Source: Sphingobacterium phlebotomi (lineage in GTDB: Bacteria > Bacteroidota > Bacteroidia > Sphingobacteriales > Sphingobacteriaceae). Taken from it: a DNA stretch of 64,000 nt. The position numbers and the translations under genes were made by a program. This document shows, piece by piece, positions 44,703-54,419 of this stretch (position 1 is its first letter; the number at the start of each line of letters is the position of its first letter). The stretch lies in the NCBI RefSeq assembly GCF_008180195.1, contig NZ_VTAV01000006.1, positions 1 to 64,000 of the forward strand, read 5' to 3'. Below the pieces are notes generated by a model, which worked only from the letters and a program-made list of their open reading frames with translations, did no database searches and had not been told where the DNA came from.

Positions 44703-46856
44703 ATGAAAAACTACATAAAATATGTGGTCAGGATATTTTTTGCCCTATTTTTTCCGCTGATTGTTTCTGCACAGGAGTATCCCAGCTTATTGATAACAAA
44801 AGCTAATCTCCCTGCGTTAAGAGAAGGTGTGAAAGAATTCCCATTGCTGGAAAGTAGTTTTTTGGATATCCAGCGATCTGTAGATGCCGAGCTAGTTCAT
44901 AAATTAATTGTCCCGACACCGAAAGATGCGGGTGGCGGATATACACACGAATTACACAAAAAGAACTACCAATTACTTTTGAATAGTGCCATCTGTTTTC
45001 AAATTACGCAAGACGTTCAATATTTTGATTTAAGCAAGAGCATATTAATAGCCTATGCCAACAAATATCAAAGCTGGCCGGAACATCCTAAAAGAAAAGA
45101 GAATCATCCCAGTGGACGTATCTTTTGGCAGAATCTAAATGACTGTGTATGGCTCGTAAATGCCATTCAAGCGTACGATCTAATTGTTTCAGAACTCTCC
45201 TCACAAGAACGGGAGATTATTGAAAAAGATCTTTTTATTCCTATGGGAGAATACCTTATGATTACGCATAAAGCAGTATTCGATAAAATCCATAATCACG
45301 GTACGTGGAGTATCGCCGCTGTAGGTATCACAGGGCTCGTATTAAATAAGCCCGAATGGGTAAACAAATCCCTTTACGGCAGTGCACTGGACAAACAAAC
45401 AGGTTTTCTGAAACAGCTTGACGAATTATTCTCGCCCGACGGATATTATGCGGAGGGTCCCTATTATCAACGTTATGCCTTGTCGCCATTTATTTTATTT
45501 GCGAAGGCATTACATAACCATAAACCCGAACTCCACATATTCGAATATCGGAATCGTCTTCTTGCTAAAGCCATAGAAACCGTATTTCAGACCAGCTATA
45601 CCAATGGCCTTCTTTTTCCATTAAATGATGCTATCAAGGATAAGTCTATAAAGAGTAACGAATTGGTACTGTCCAACAATATCGCTTATAGCGACATCGA
45701 TACGAACCCTACTCTGCTAGGAATAGCAAAAAAACAAAACAACGTAACTATATCGGATGCGGGATTAAAGGTCGCTCGGGATATATTTTTGGGTAAATCA
45801 AAGGAATTCGATTACAAAACCATACTCATAAGAGACGGTAAGGATGGAAAAAAAGGTGGAATAGGTATTATTCGTTCTGGTGACGAAGATACACAACAAA
45901 CACTCGTTCTTAAAAACACAACCCATGGAATGGGGCATGGGCATTTTGATCGCCTAAACTTCCTTCTCTATGACAATGGCTTCGAAGTATTTCCGGATTA
46001 TGGTGCAGCTCGCTTCTTAAATATCGAAAGCAAATCCGGTGGCCATTATCTAAAAGAAAACAATACCTGGGCAAAACAAAGTATAGCCCATAATACCATC
46101 GTCATCAATGAGGCCTCACAATTTCAAGGAAATGTCGCTAAGGCAGAGCAAGCCTCCCCAACTCATATCACTTTATACGATCACGATACATTGAAATACG
46201 TCATTGCTTCTGACAGCCATTCTTATCCACAGATAAAGATTTCACGAGCTCTTGTAACGATCCAGATAAACGAATTTAAGAAACCGCTTATTGTCGATGT
46301 CAGCTACATATACAGTGGAAAAGCGCTAAAAACCGTTGACCTTCCTTATTATTACATCGGACAAGTGGTCGATCAAAGTAAAAAAAATGTAGAAGCGAAC
46401 ACTTCCCTACACTCCTTTGGTGAGAAAAACGGCTACGAACACTTATGGCTCAATAGCACGTATCCTCTCCAACCCCACGGTGATTATATTACTTTACTGA
46501 GCAATTATAAATTTTATAAAGTTCATTTTGCCAGTGAAAGTCCAAATAATACACTAAATCACGTGCTTCTAGGTGCCAATGATCCCGAGCTCAATCTGTT
46601 ACCCACACGGGGTATCGTATTAAGACAAGAAAATTTACATGAAGCGATATTCGCCCAATTAATAGAAACTTATGGTGATATCAATCCAACAGACGAGACG
46701 ATAAGTGATGCAAATCCTATTGTAAAAAACTTCAAAATCACACCGAAAGAAAAAAACAACGTCAACATAAGTTTCGAAGCCGGCGAGAATGTATTTCAAC
46801 TTCAAACAGATTTGACAAACAATATAATTTCTAACATACAAATAGAACAATTATGA
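44703..46856 (+). CDS. PL17 oligoalginate lyase (heparinase II/III fold)
   Basis: A 717-residue secreted lyase with signal MKNYIKYVVRIFFALFFPLI, cleavage near SAQ. An alpha/alpha toroid (about 25-350) is followed by a beta-sandwich (about 360-717). Active-site features match PL17: Asn198/His199 in HNHGTW, Tyr255 in AEGPYYQRY (56 after His199, as in the known Alg17c), and the metal-binding HGMGHGHFDR (His412), PDYGAARF (Asp432) and AHNTIV (His463). It cleaves alginate oligomers exolytically to unsaturated monouronate, likely in the periplasm. kdgF overlaps its stop by 4 bases, giving direct coupling to the next enzyme. Confidence 0.93.
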   Translation: MKNYIKYVVRIFFALFFPLIVSAQEYPSLLITKANLPALREGVKEFPLLESSFLDIQRSVDAELVHKLIVPTPKDAGGGYTHELHKKNYQLLLNSAICFQITQDVQYFDLSKSILIAYANKYQSWPEHPKRKENHPSGRIFWQNLNDCVWLVNAIQAYDLIVSELSSQEREIIEKDLFIPMGEYLMITHKAVFDKIHNHGTWSIAAVGITGLVLNKPEWVNKSLYGSALDKQTGFLKQLDELFSPDGYYAEGPYYQRYALSPFILFAKALHNHKPELHIFEYRNRLLAKAIETVFQTSYTNGLLFPLNDAIKDKSIKSNELVLSNNIAYSDIDTNPTLLGIAKKQNNVTISDAGLKVARDIFLGKSKEFDYKTILIRDGKDGKKGGIGIIRSGDEDTQQTLVLKNTTHGMGHGHFDRLNFLLYDNGFEVFPDYGAARFLNIESKSGGHYLKENNTWAKQSIAHNTIVINEASQFQGNVAKAEQASPTHITLYDHDTLKYVIASDSHSYPQIKISRALVTIQINEFKKPLIVDVSYIYSGKALKTVDLPYYYIGQVVDQSKKNVEANTSLHSFGEKNGYEHLWLNSTYPLQPHGDYITLLSNYKFYKVHFASESPNNTLNHVLLGANDPELNLLPTRGIVLRQENLHEAIFAQLIETYGDINPTDETISDANPIVKNFKITPKEKNNVNISFEAGENVFQLQTDLTNNIISNIQIEQL

Positions 46857-47197
46857 TACAAAGCGAAAATTTTCAGTTCAACGACAACATCCAGTGGGAA
46901 GACCTTGGAAATGGAATAAAGCGCCAAGTGTATGGTTATGATGATACCATTATGCTTGTAAAAGCAAAATTTGAGGAGGGTGCCGTGGGTGACCTGCATA
47001 GTCACTTTCATGCACAAGTAACATATGTAGCGAGTGGCACTTTTAAAATGACTATAGACGGTGAGGAAAAAATTATAACTACAGGCGATGGATATTACGT
47101 ACCACCACATGCCGTCCATGGATGTGTCTGCATCGAACCAGGTCTGCTCATCGATGTATTTTCTCCATTACGGGAAGATTTTTTACCAAAACAATAA
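46853..47197 (+). CDS. kdgF: Cupin KdgF, unsaturated uronate linearising enzyme
   Basis: A 114-residue single-domain cupin that converts the cyclic 4,5-unsaturated uronate made by lyases into the open-chain 4-deoxy-L-erythro-5-hexoseulose uronate. Metal ligands are His49 and His51 in LHSHFHAQ, Gln55 and His89 in PPHAVHG; Asp101 in LIDVFSP is placed like the catalytic Asp of KdgF. The gene starts in the ATGA overlap with the PL17 stop. No signal peptide, so cytoplasmic. Its presence marks the locus as handling unsaturated uronates. Confidence 0.9.
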   Translation: MIQSENFQFNDNIQWEDLGNGIKRQVYGYDDTIMLVKAKFEEGAVGDLHSHFHAQVTYVASGTFKMTIDGEEKIITTGDGYYVPPHAVHGCVCIEPGLLIDVFSPLREDFLPKQ

Positions 47198-47201
47198 CCA
47201 G

Positions 47202-48056
47202 ATGAAAAGGATAACTTTTATAATACTATCGATAATGGTTTGGGCACATAGTAATGCCCAAGTGGATACCGTTGTTTATCCGACCAACTTTTCCAAGAAA
47301 CTGAATGTCGAATACGCCAAAGTTAACGATTGGGTGGGGTTAGTCGACATCTATTTCAACGCAACAAATCCAAATCCTACACCTATCGTTATCAACATCC
47401 ACGGTGGTGGCTGGAACAAAGGCACGAAAGAGACACAACGTGGGTTTGGGTCTTGGTTCAAAAATGGTATTGCCGTTGCCAATATGGGTTATCGTTTATC
47501 GCAAATTGCAGCGGCACCCGCCGCCATCGAGGATGTCCGTGCCGTGATCGCTTATGTGAAGTATCATGCCAAAGAACTTAACATCGACCCTAACAAGGTT
47601 GTTATTATGGGTGGTTCAGCCGGTGGACATCTAGCCCTCATGGGCGGATTACTGGGCAATGATAAGAGGTTTGACAAAAACTGTCTTCCTGTTGAAGACA
47701 TGCGCGTAGCCGCCGTCATCGATAAGTATGGTATTACCGAGGTGAAGGCATGGAAAAGCAAATCTGCACAACAATGGTTGGGAGAAAATCACCAAAGCAA
47801 CAAGTTTATCGCATCCGTCTCTCCCATCAGTTATATCACCGAAAGCACCCCTCCTACCTTTATTGTACACGGGGATGCAGATCCCATTGTACCGATCGAA
47901 ATGTCTTACGATCTACAAAAGAAGTTGGACAAAGCAAGAGTATATCATGAGCTATATATCGTTAAAGACGGCCTTCATGGTAAATTTCCGCAAGAGGAGA
48001 ATCGGGAGATCAGCAAACGGATTATGCTATTTATAAAGAAACTCAACATTATTTAA
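47202..48056 (+). CDS. Secreted alpha/beta hydrolase, candidate carbohydrate esterase
   Basis: A 284-residue exported esterase/lipase-family protein. The signal is MKRITFIILSIMVWAHSNAQ. The oxyanion motif HGGGW lies at 67-71, the nucleophile Ser139 in GGSAGGH, Asp227 in HGDADPIVP and His259 in DGLHGKF. This fold includes acetyl- and feruloyl-esterases and carboxylesterases. Inside an alginate operon, the simplest role is removal of O-acetyl groups from bacterial alginate, but this is inference. The ATG at 47202 is chosen because the signal peptide begins there, 4 bases after kdgF; a longer frame overlaps kdgF. Confidence 0.85.
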   Translation: MKRITFIILSIMVWAHSNAQVDTVVYPTNFSKKLNVEYAKVNDWVGLVDIYFNATNPNPTPIVINIHGGGWNKGTKETQRGFGSWFKNGIAVANMGYRLSQIAAAPAAIEDVRAVIAYVKYHAKELNIDPNKVVIMGGSAGGHLALMGGLLGNDKRFDKNCLPVEDMRVAAVIDKYGITEVKAWKSKSAQQWLGENHQSNKFIASVSPISYITESTPPTFIVHGDADPIVPIEMSYDLQKKLDKARVYHELYIVKDGLHGKFPQEENREISKRIMLFIKKLNII

Positions 48057-48066
48057 ATCTATCCGA

Positions 48067-49095
48067 ATGAAACAGCTCATCTTTTTGATTTTCTTAACAG
48101 GGGTTTCCTGTGGGGCAACATCGCTCGTCCCACTGCCGACAGACGAAAGTCAACCTCAAAATCCCCACGTTTATACACTCATTAAAGTAGAAAGTACTGC
48201 TCAGCTGAAAAAGGCATTGGCGGAGGCACAGCCGGGAGACTCTATTGTAATTGCTCCAGGTACGTATGAGGGCAGATTTATACTCTCCAAAAGTGGAACC
48301 GAAACACAGCCTATCGTGGTAGAGGGTGCCGGGACAGCGACTATTTTAGATGCAGGTGATACCCATACCGGATATGTATTTCATTTACAAGGTAACCATT
48401 GTAAAATTAAAAAGATGATGCTACAAAATGGGCTAAAAGGTTTCATGGCTGATAATGCCTCTTTCAATACCTTAGCCTACCTTACTGTTAACAACATCGG
48501 CGAGGAAGCTATACATCTACGGAAGTTCAGCAGCCATAATGTGGTACAACATTGCGATATCTCGGCTACTGGCCTAAAAAGACCAGGCTACGGCGAAGGC
48601 ATCTATATCGGAACGGCGAACAGCAATTGGGCAAGATACACGGATGGAGAACCGGACAAATGTGATTACAACACGGTTATACACAATAAAATCGGACCGG
48701 GTATCACAGCAGAATGTATCGATATAAAAGAAGGTACATCCTACGGCCTGATTGCCCATAATACATTTTACGCTGATGGAATTTCCGGCGAAAACAGTGC
48801 AGATAGCTGGTTAGATGTTAAGGGGAACAGCTACAAGATAGCGCACAACCAAGGATATCACGATGGTTCTAATACAAACTTTCTGGACGGCATACAGATT
48901 AATTGCGCTTATGAGGGGTGGGGCAGCTATAACATATTCAGCAACAACAGCTTTCAAGTTAATGCAGCAGGTTATGCCATCAACGTACGGCTCAAAAGCA
49001 GTAAAGGCGAAGCAGTAGGTAATATTATCGACGGCACAAACGAACAGGAAGGTGCCCAAAAAGGCTTAACCAACATTACCATAACGAATAAATAA
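48067..49095 (+). CDS. Right-handed beta-helix protein, candidate polysaccharide lyase
   Basis: A 342-residue exported protein with signal MKQLIFLIFLTGVSC; Cys15 could be a weak lipobox. The body is a parallel beta-helix typical of pectate-lyase-like and DUF1565 proteins: QPGDSIVIAPGTYEGRF, GTETQPIVVEGAGTATI, EAIHLRKFSSHNVVQHCDIS, GEGIYIGT and EGWGSYNIFSNNSFQ. It lacks the PL6 signature seen in the two lyases at the end of the locus. It is probably a glycan-active or glycan-binding helix; the exact family is not recognised, so no activity is assigned. It sits between the esterase and the MFS transporter, 10 and 13 bases from each. Confidence 0.8.
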   Translation: MKQLIFLIFLTGVSCGATSLVPLPTDESQPQNPHVYTLIKVESTAQLKKALAEAQPGDSIVIAPGTYEGRFILSKSGTETQPIVVEGAGTATILDAGDTHTGYVFHLQGNHCKIKKMMLQNGLKGFMADNASFNTLAYLTVNNIGEEAIHLRKFSSHNVVQHCDISATGLKRPGYGEGIYIGTANSNWARYTDGEPDKCDYNTVIHNKIGPGITAECIDIKEGTSYGLIAHNTFYADGISGENSADSWLDVKGNSYKIAHNQGYHDGSNTNFLDGIQINCAYEGWGSYNIFSNNSFQVNAAGYAINVRLKSSKGEAVGNIIDGTNEQEGAQKGLTNITITNK

Positions 49096-49108
49096 ACAAA
49101 ATATTCAA

Positions 49109-50377
49109 ATGAAAATAAAAGGTTTAAGATGGTATATCATCACGTTAATCGCGATTGCAACGGTTATCAACTACATCGATAGGAGTGCTATTAATATCCT
49201 TTGGCCCTATATACACGAAGATTTTGGAATTGATGCCGCTGATTCGAAAAATGCGCTAGCGGCTATTACGACATTCTTTATGATCGCCTACGCTATTGGT
49301 CAAACGGCTACTGGCAAAATGATGGACGCTATAGGCACTCGGCTGGGAATGACTATTTCCATACTAGGATGGAGCTTATCCATAGCATTACATGCGTTCG
49401 CCAGATCTATCATGAGTTTTAGCATTTTCCGACTTTTTCTAGGATTTTTTGAGGCCGGTAATTGGCCGGGCGCAACAAAAAGCAATGCGGAATGGTTTCC
49501 TCCAAGGGAACGGGCAATCGCCCAAGGGATTTTTGGTGCAGGCGCGAGCTTAGGGTCCGTGATTTCAGCCCCAATTATCGTTTTATTATACCTTGCTTTT
49601 GGTTGGAAAGCAACATTTGTCCTTATTGGTTTTTTAGGTATAATTTGGCTCATACCTTGGCTTTACTTCAATCGAAACGTGCCCGAAAAGCATCCGTTTA
49701 TTACAGAAGAAGAGAAACAGCATATTGTGCAGGTTCAAGATAATATAGTATCACCCACAGTGGAGAAACTACATTGGAAAGCATTATTGAAAATCAAAAA
49801 CACATGGGGAATTATACTCTCACGTTTTTTTATTGATCCCGTATGGTGGCTGTTCGTCACATGGCTTCCCACATTTTTAAAGGAACAATTCCATTTTGAC
49901 ATCAAGCAAATCGGAGCTTTTGCATGGGTTCCCTATTTATTTGCGGCTTTGGGTTCCCTGAGCGGAGGTTACTATTCTTCTTACCGCATCCGGAAAAATT
50001 TACCAGCTGTAGAAGCACGAAAAGAAGCGGTAACCATCGGTGCCGTCATTATGATTATTTCTTTAATCATCATATTGTTACGTTTGGATAGTTTACAGGA
50101 GTCTCCTGTCTTCGCTATGTGCCTGATCGGCATGACCTTATTTGGTTTCCAGTTTTTAATCAACAACATCCAAACGTTACCAAGTGATTATTTCAATGGC
50201 AAAAATGTAGGTACCGTATCGGGAATGGGGGGAACCGCAGCTGTATTGGGAACACTTATTACAACCTGGGCTGTGCCCATTATCACACAGACAAGCTATA
50301 TATCGTTTTTCGCATTGGCGGCCGCGCTGGTACCCTTATCATGGATTAGCATAAAATATATTTACTCAAAAAAATAA
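49109..50377 (+). CDS. MFS hexuronate transporter (ExuT-like)
   Basis: A 422-residue inner-membrane carrier of the anion:cation symporter branch of the major facilitator family. Twelve helices are expected. The N-terminus has YIDRSAINILWPYIHEDFGI, with the TGKMMDAIGTRLGM loop between helices 2 and 3 and FEAGNWPGATKSNAEWFPPRERAIAQG, a pattern typical of ExuT and related hexuronate/glucarate transporters. It is likely to move monouronates (unsaturated or saturated) into the cytoplasm. It lies 13 bases after the beta-helix gene and 9 before the DEH reductase gene. Confidence 0.92.
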   Translation: MKIKGLRWYIITLIAIATVINYIDRSAINILWPYIHEDFGIDAADSKNALAAITTFFMIAYAIGQTATGKMMDAIGTRLGMTISILGWSLSIALHAFARSIMSFSIFRLFLGFFEAGNWPGATKSNAEWFPPRERAIAQGIFGAGASLGSVISAPIIVLLYLAFGWKATFVLIGFLGIIWLIPWLYFNRNVPEKHPFITEEEKQHIVQVQDNIVSPTVEKLHWKALLKIKNTWGIILSRFFIDPVWWLFVTWLPTFLKEQFHFDIKQIGAFAWVPYLFAALGSLSGGYYSSYRIRKNLPAVEARKEAVTIGAVIMIISLIIILLRLDSLQESPVFAMCLIGMTLFGFQFLINNIQTLPSDYFNGKNVGTVSGMGGTAAVLGTLITTWAVPIITQTSYISFFALAAALVPLSWISIKYIYSKK

Positions 50378-50386
50378 AAAACAGAT

Positions 50387-51139
50387 ATGAAATTAAAAAA
50401 CAAAGTCGCGATTGTGACAGGAGGAGGAAGAGACATCGGTAGAGAAGTATCGATCAAATTGGCAAAAGAAGGTGCGAAAGTCGTTATAAACTATTTCGGT
50501 AATGAAGAAAAAGCAAAAGAAACCCTAGACCTCATTCAAGCGTTTGGTGGAGAAGCAACGTTGGTCTATGCTGATGTGACGAAACCCGAAGATATCGAAA
50601 AGATCGTGCAGACTGCTGCTGACAAATATGGCAATGAAATCAACATTTTGGTGAATGTAGCTGGCGGACTGGTCGCCAGGAAAACAACCGAAGAAATGGA
50701 GGAGGAATTTTGGGACTATGTACTCAACCTCAACTTAAAGAGTGTTTTCCTTGCTGTAAAAAACACGCTACCCTATATGCCTCACGGAGGTGCAATAGTC
50801 AACTTTACCTCGCTGGCCGGACGAGATGGCGGTGGTCCAGGAGCAAGTGCTTATGCTACTTCAAAAGGAGCATTGATGACCTATACCCGTTCCTTGGCAA
50901 AAGAACTAGGCCCCAAAGGCATTCGGGTAAATGGTGTCGCTCCGGGTATGATTGCTACAACTTTTCATGATACATTTACAAAGCCAGAAGCACGCCAAAA
51001 TACAGCGAATGCTACTCCGCTCAGACGGGAAGGGCAAGCATCGGAAGTAGCCGATCTGGTCGCATACTTGGTATCAGAAGAATCGAGCTTTGTGAGCGGA
51101 ACAAACGTGGATATCAACGGAGGATTAAGTTTCTCGTAA
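50387..51139 (+). CDS. SDR reductase, candidate DEH reductase
   Basis: A 250-residue short-chain dehydrogenase. The nucleotide motif TGGGRDIG is at 11-18, NVAGG at 90-94, Ser142 in NFTSLAG, and Tyr156/Lys160 in SAYATSKGAL. In alginate loci an SDR at this position reduces 4-deoxy-L-erythro-5-hexoseulose uronate to KDG with NAD(P)H; that role is inferred from position after kdgF and the uronate transporter. It resembles FabG-type enzymes, so other ketone substrates cannot be excluded from the sequence alone. A hairpin and the susC gene follow. Confidence 0.88.
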   Translation: MKLKNKVAIVTGGGRDIGREVSIKLAKEGAKVVINYFGNEEKAKETLDLIQAFGGEATLVYADVTKPEDIEKIVQTAADKYGNEINILVNVAGGLVARKTTEEMEEEFWDYVLNLNLKSVFLAVKNTLPYMPHGGAIVNFTSLAGRDGGGPGASAYATSKGALMTYTRSLAKELGPKGIRVNGVAPGMIATTFHDTFTKPEARQNTANATPLRREGQASEVADLVAYLVSEESSFVSGTNVDINGGLSFS

Positions 51140-51148
51140 AAAATACAA

Positions 51149-51183
51149 GCAAATGGACATCGAACCCATGTGTGTCCATTTGC
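51149..51183 (+). promoter_or_regulatory. Intercistronic hairpin before susC
   Basis: GCAAATGGACA (51149-51159) pairs perfectly with TGTCCATTTGC (51173-51183) around a 13-base loop, in the spacer between the SDR stop (51139) and the SusC start (51213). There is no T run after it, so a processing or stability element, or a partial attenuator separating catabolic from transport genes, is more likely than a full terminator. Confidence 0.55.
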
Positions 51184-51212
51184 TATTCAAATACATTATA
51201 AACCATATGATC

Positions 51213-54200
51213 ATGAAAACATCGATTTACATCATGTTATTCACCCTCTTATTTTCCATATCATCTGTAAATCTTTATGGACAATCGAGGGTAAAAGTCA
51301 CTGGAGAAGTGCGAGATGCACTAGGCAGCCCTATATCGGGAGCAAGCATTTCTATACAGAACAGCAAGCAAGCAACAAAAACAGATGAACAGGGTAAATT
51401 TGAAATACGGGTAGAAAAAGGGGGAATATTACTTATATCTGCAATAGGGCATCAACGTTATGCAAAACAGATTAACAACACAGAAAACATAAAAATATCC
51501 TTGAATCCTGAAGAAAAAGAAATTGAAGAGGTCGTCGTAATCGGATATGGTATACAAAAGAAATCCTCGGTAACAGGTTCCGTCAGCAAACTGGTCAATA
51601 CTAATCTCGACGAAATACCCTCCTCTCGCCTAGATAATGCGCTAATCGGGAAAATAGCGGGTGTCTCTATCCAAAACGTTTCTTCGGAGGTAGGCGCGGA
51701 ACCCGTCGTACGTGTACGAGGGTTTAACTCCATCAGTTCGAATACCTCTCCTTTGGTCGTCATAGATGGTTACCCTGTACCAGATGGTCTATCTTTTGTA
51801 AACCCACAAGATGTAGAATCCATAGAGGTACTGAAAGACGCTGCATCTGCTGCTATTTACGGTTCGAGGGCCGCGAATGGCGTTATTTTGATTACCACAA
51901 AAGAAGGTGTAGCAGATCGTCCGCAATACTCGGTAAAAGCATATACCGGTGTACGAAATACCTTGGAGCTGCATCCTATTATGACCATGTCTGCGTATGT
52001 CACCAAACTATACGATGAAGCCGCGCTGCGCGAAAACGATCCCTCCGTACCGGAAAATAGAAGAAATTTAATCAATAATAATGAGCGAGCGCAATACGTT
52101 ATCGAAAATCAAATTATTGGGCAATCAACAAACTGGCAGGAACTTGCTTTACAACCGGCTACCATCAGCAATCTACAGGTTGGTCTTTCGGGAGGTAAAA
52201 AAGAAATAAAGTACTTCTTGACTGCCAACGCACAGACAGATCAAGGAGCAATGCGTTACAATGAAAATGACCGCATGTCTATCCGCGCAAAAATTAATAC
52301 AACACTCAGCCCAAAGCTGAAACTAAACTTAAATATCAATCCGTCTTATAACAAAACACAAAGACCAGGTGTAAATTACACAGATTATTACCGTTGGTAC
52401 TCTTCAGTACCTGCCTATCACACCGAATTTTCGGCCGCATATGTGAATCAAAATCTACAATGGGCCGATGTTAAACCTGGCGATTACGCACAAGCAAGAC
52501 ATTTTAATAGTTTACGCTATTCGGGTTATATGCCTGATGGCACTTTATGGACGAGTTCTGGCGCTTTAGACCCATGGAATACCGCAAACAATACACCATT
52601 GTCTATCGCCAACCGAGTAGACGATACACGCGTGCGGTATCGTCTACTCGGAAGCATGGATCTTAATTATGAAATCATCAAAAATCTAATCTTCAAAACC
52701 TCTGTGGGTGGATATTATAACATTGACCAACACCAGGTATTTACACAGAGTGATGCCAGACAAGACGGTGCAGTTAATCAAGCAACGATTTTCACCCGCC
52801 ACTACAAGGACTTGCTGTGGGAAAACACATTAAATTACACAAAGAATATTAAAAAGCACAACTTTACAGGTTTATTAGGTTTCACCACGCAACAAACCTG
52901 GATCGATGATGCCAATATGGTCGGTAGAGATTTCCCAACCGAAGATTTTAAAACATTAAATCAAGCCGGACAGATCGATCAAAGTTTAACAAATACGCTG
53001 AAAGATCAAATTGGATTGATATCCTATCTCGGCCGGATTACATACGATTTTGATAATAAATATATGTTGGCAGCATCTTATCGTATTGACGGTAGCTCCT
53101 ATTTTGCTAAAGGAAACAAATACGGTAGTTTTCCTTCCATCTCCGCAGGGTGGATGCTTTCGGAAGAAAACTTTATGAAGGATATATCATGGTTGAGTTC
53201 ATTAAAAGTTCGTTCAAGCTACGGTGCTACAGGAAACAACAGGATTAATAGCTTTGCCTTCCAAGATCTAATGTATCCCGCAAACTATGCTTTTGGTTCG
53301 GGTACGGGCAATATAAATTTAGGCCTCTCTCCCAATGGAGCATTGTTGGCAAATCCGAATATCACCTGGGAAAGAACATTTGAATCCAACACCGGTCTTG
53401 ACGTCGCTTTTTTAAAGAACCGTATCGCGCTAACGGTTGAATATTACAATTCAAAAACGGATCGGCTACTTTACAATCAAGCCACTATGGCATTTAGTGG
53501 TTCCGATGAATATATTAATAATGCCGGAAAAGTTCAAAATAAAGGTATAGAGATCGAATTGACGACCAAAAATATGACAAAACCTCATTTTGAATGGACA
53601 ACTAATTTAAACATCAGCCACAATAAAAATACGCTTATTGATTTAGGCGGTGAGCCTTTCCAATATAGTTTTGGGGAAAGAAATGAGGTTTATGCGGCCA
53701 CTATAGGTCAACCTTCTATTCAGTTCTTCGGTTACAAAACAGATGGCGTTTGGCTTTCACAATCTCAAATAGACGAAGCTGTGGCTAATGGATTGACAAC
53801 CAACATCAGTAATTATCTCATGGCCGGCGGACTTAAAATCGTGGATGTGAATAACGATAACATGATCGATCAAAATGACCGTACCGTTATCGGCTCTCCT
53901 TTCCCTGATTTCACTTGGGGCATCACAAACACGTTTAAATACAAAGATTTAGATCTGAGTTTTTTGGTACAAGGGGTACAAGGTGGCCAGCTAGTCAATG
54001 GCGATCATAACTATAATGAGTCTAAGCGTTTTAACCGCAACGTAGTCGAAAACAGATGGATAAGTGAAATGTATCCCGGCGATGGCAAAACGCCCTATCT
54101 CACCAACGGCGTCAATTGGATGTTAACGGACTATGTTGTGGAAAGTGCCTCTTATGCTTCCCTACGATCCGTTATATTCGGTTACACATTCAAACAAAAA

Positions 54201-54407
54201 ATACTAAACAAGCTCGGGGTCAAAGCGCTACGACTGTACGCCTCCGGAGAAAACCTACTTTATTTTATGGGTAACAACTACAGGGGTATTAATCCAGAAG
54301 CCCGTACCACCTCGGGTAACTATAATAATCCATTAGTAAATGGCTATCAACGTGGTGCCTTCCCCCTGATGCGTACATACACGTTTGGTCTAGATTTCAA
54401 TTTTTAA
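51213..54407 (+). CDS. SusC/RagA-family TonB-dependent transporter (alginate locus)
   Basis: A 1064-residue outer-membrane transporter. The signal MKTSIYIMLFTLLFSISSVN ends near LYGQ. A carboxypeptidase-D regulatory-like domain (about 27-98; GEVRDALGSPISGASISI) precedes the plug (IEEVVVIGYGIQKKSS at 105-120; EVLKDAASAAIYGSRAANGV) and a long beta-barrel ending MRTYTFGLDFNF. It imports oligosaccharides captured by the following SusD protein. Substrate assignment to alginate oligomers comes from the flanking PL6, PL17 and kdgF genes. The start is placed at the signal peptide; an earlier ATG at 51153 lies within the hairpin. Confidence 0.94.
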   Translation: MKTSIYIMLFTLLFSISSVNLYGQSRVKVTGEVRDALGSPISGASISIQNSKQATKTDEQGKFEIRVEKGGILLISAIGHQRYAKQINNTENIKISLNPEEKEIEEVVVIGYGIQKKSSVTGSVSKLVNTNLDEIPSSRLDNALIGKIAGVSIQNVSSEVGAEPVVRVRGFNSISSNTSPLVVIDGYPVPDGLSFVNPQDVESIEVLKDAASAAIYGSRAANGVILITTKEGVADRPQYSVKAYTGVRNTLELHPIMTMSAYVTKLYDEAALRENDPSVPENRRNLINNNERAQYVIENQIIGQSTNWQELALQPATISNLQVGLSGGKKEIKYFLTANAQTDQGAMRYNENDRMSIRAKINTTLSPKLKLNLNINPSYNKTQRPGVNYTDYYRWYSSVPAYHTEFSAAYVNQNLQWADVKPGDYAQARHFNSLRYSGYMPDGTLWTSSGALDPWNTANNTPLSIANRVDDTRVRYRLLGSMDLNYEIIKNLIFKTSVGGYYNIDQHQVFTQSDARQDGAVNQATIFTRHYKDLLWENTLNYTKNIKKHNFTGLLGFTTQQTWIDDANMVGRDFPTEDFKTLNQAGQIDQSLTNTLKDQIGLISYLGRITYDFDNKYMLAASYRIDGSSYFAKGNKYGSFPSISAGWMLSEENFMKDISWLSSLKVRSSYGATGNNRINSFAFQDLMYPANYAFGSGTGNINLGLSPNGALLANPNITWERTFESNTGLDVAFLKNRIALTVEYYNSKTDRLLYNQATMAFSGSDEYINNAGKVQNKGIEIELTTKNMTKPHFEWTTNLNISHNKNTLIDLGGEPFQYSFGERNEVYAATIGQPSIQFFGYKTDGVWLSQSQIDEAVANGLTTNISNYLMAGGLKIVDVNNDNMIDQNDRTVIGSPFPDFTWGITNTFKYKDLDLSFLVQGVQGGQLVNGDHNYNESKRFNRNVVENRWISEMYPGDGKTPYLTNGVNWMLTDYVVESASYASLRSVIFGYTFKQKILNKLGVKALRLYASGENLLYFMGNNYRGINPEARTTSGNYNNPLVNGYQRGAFPLMRTYTFGLDFNF

Positions 54408-54419
54408 ACTGACAAAATC

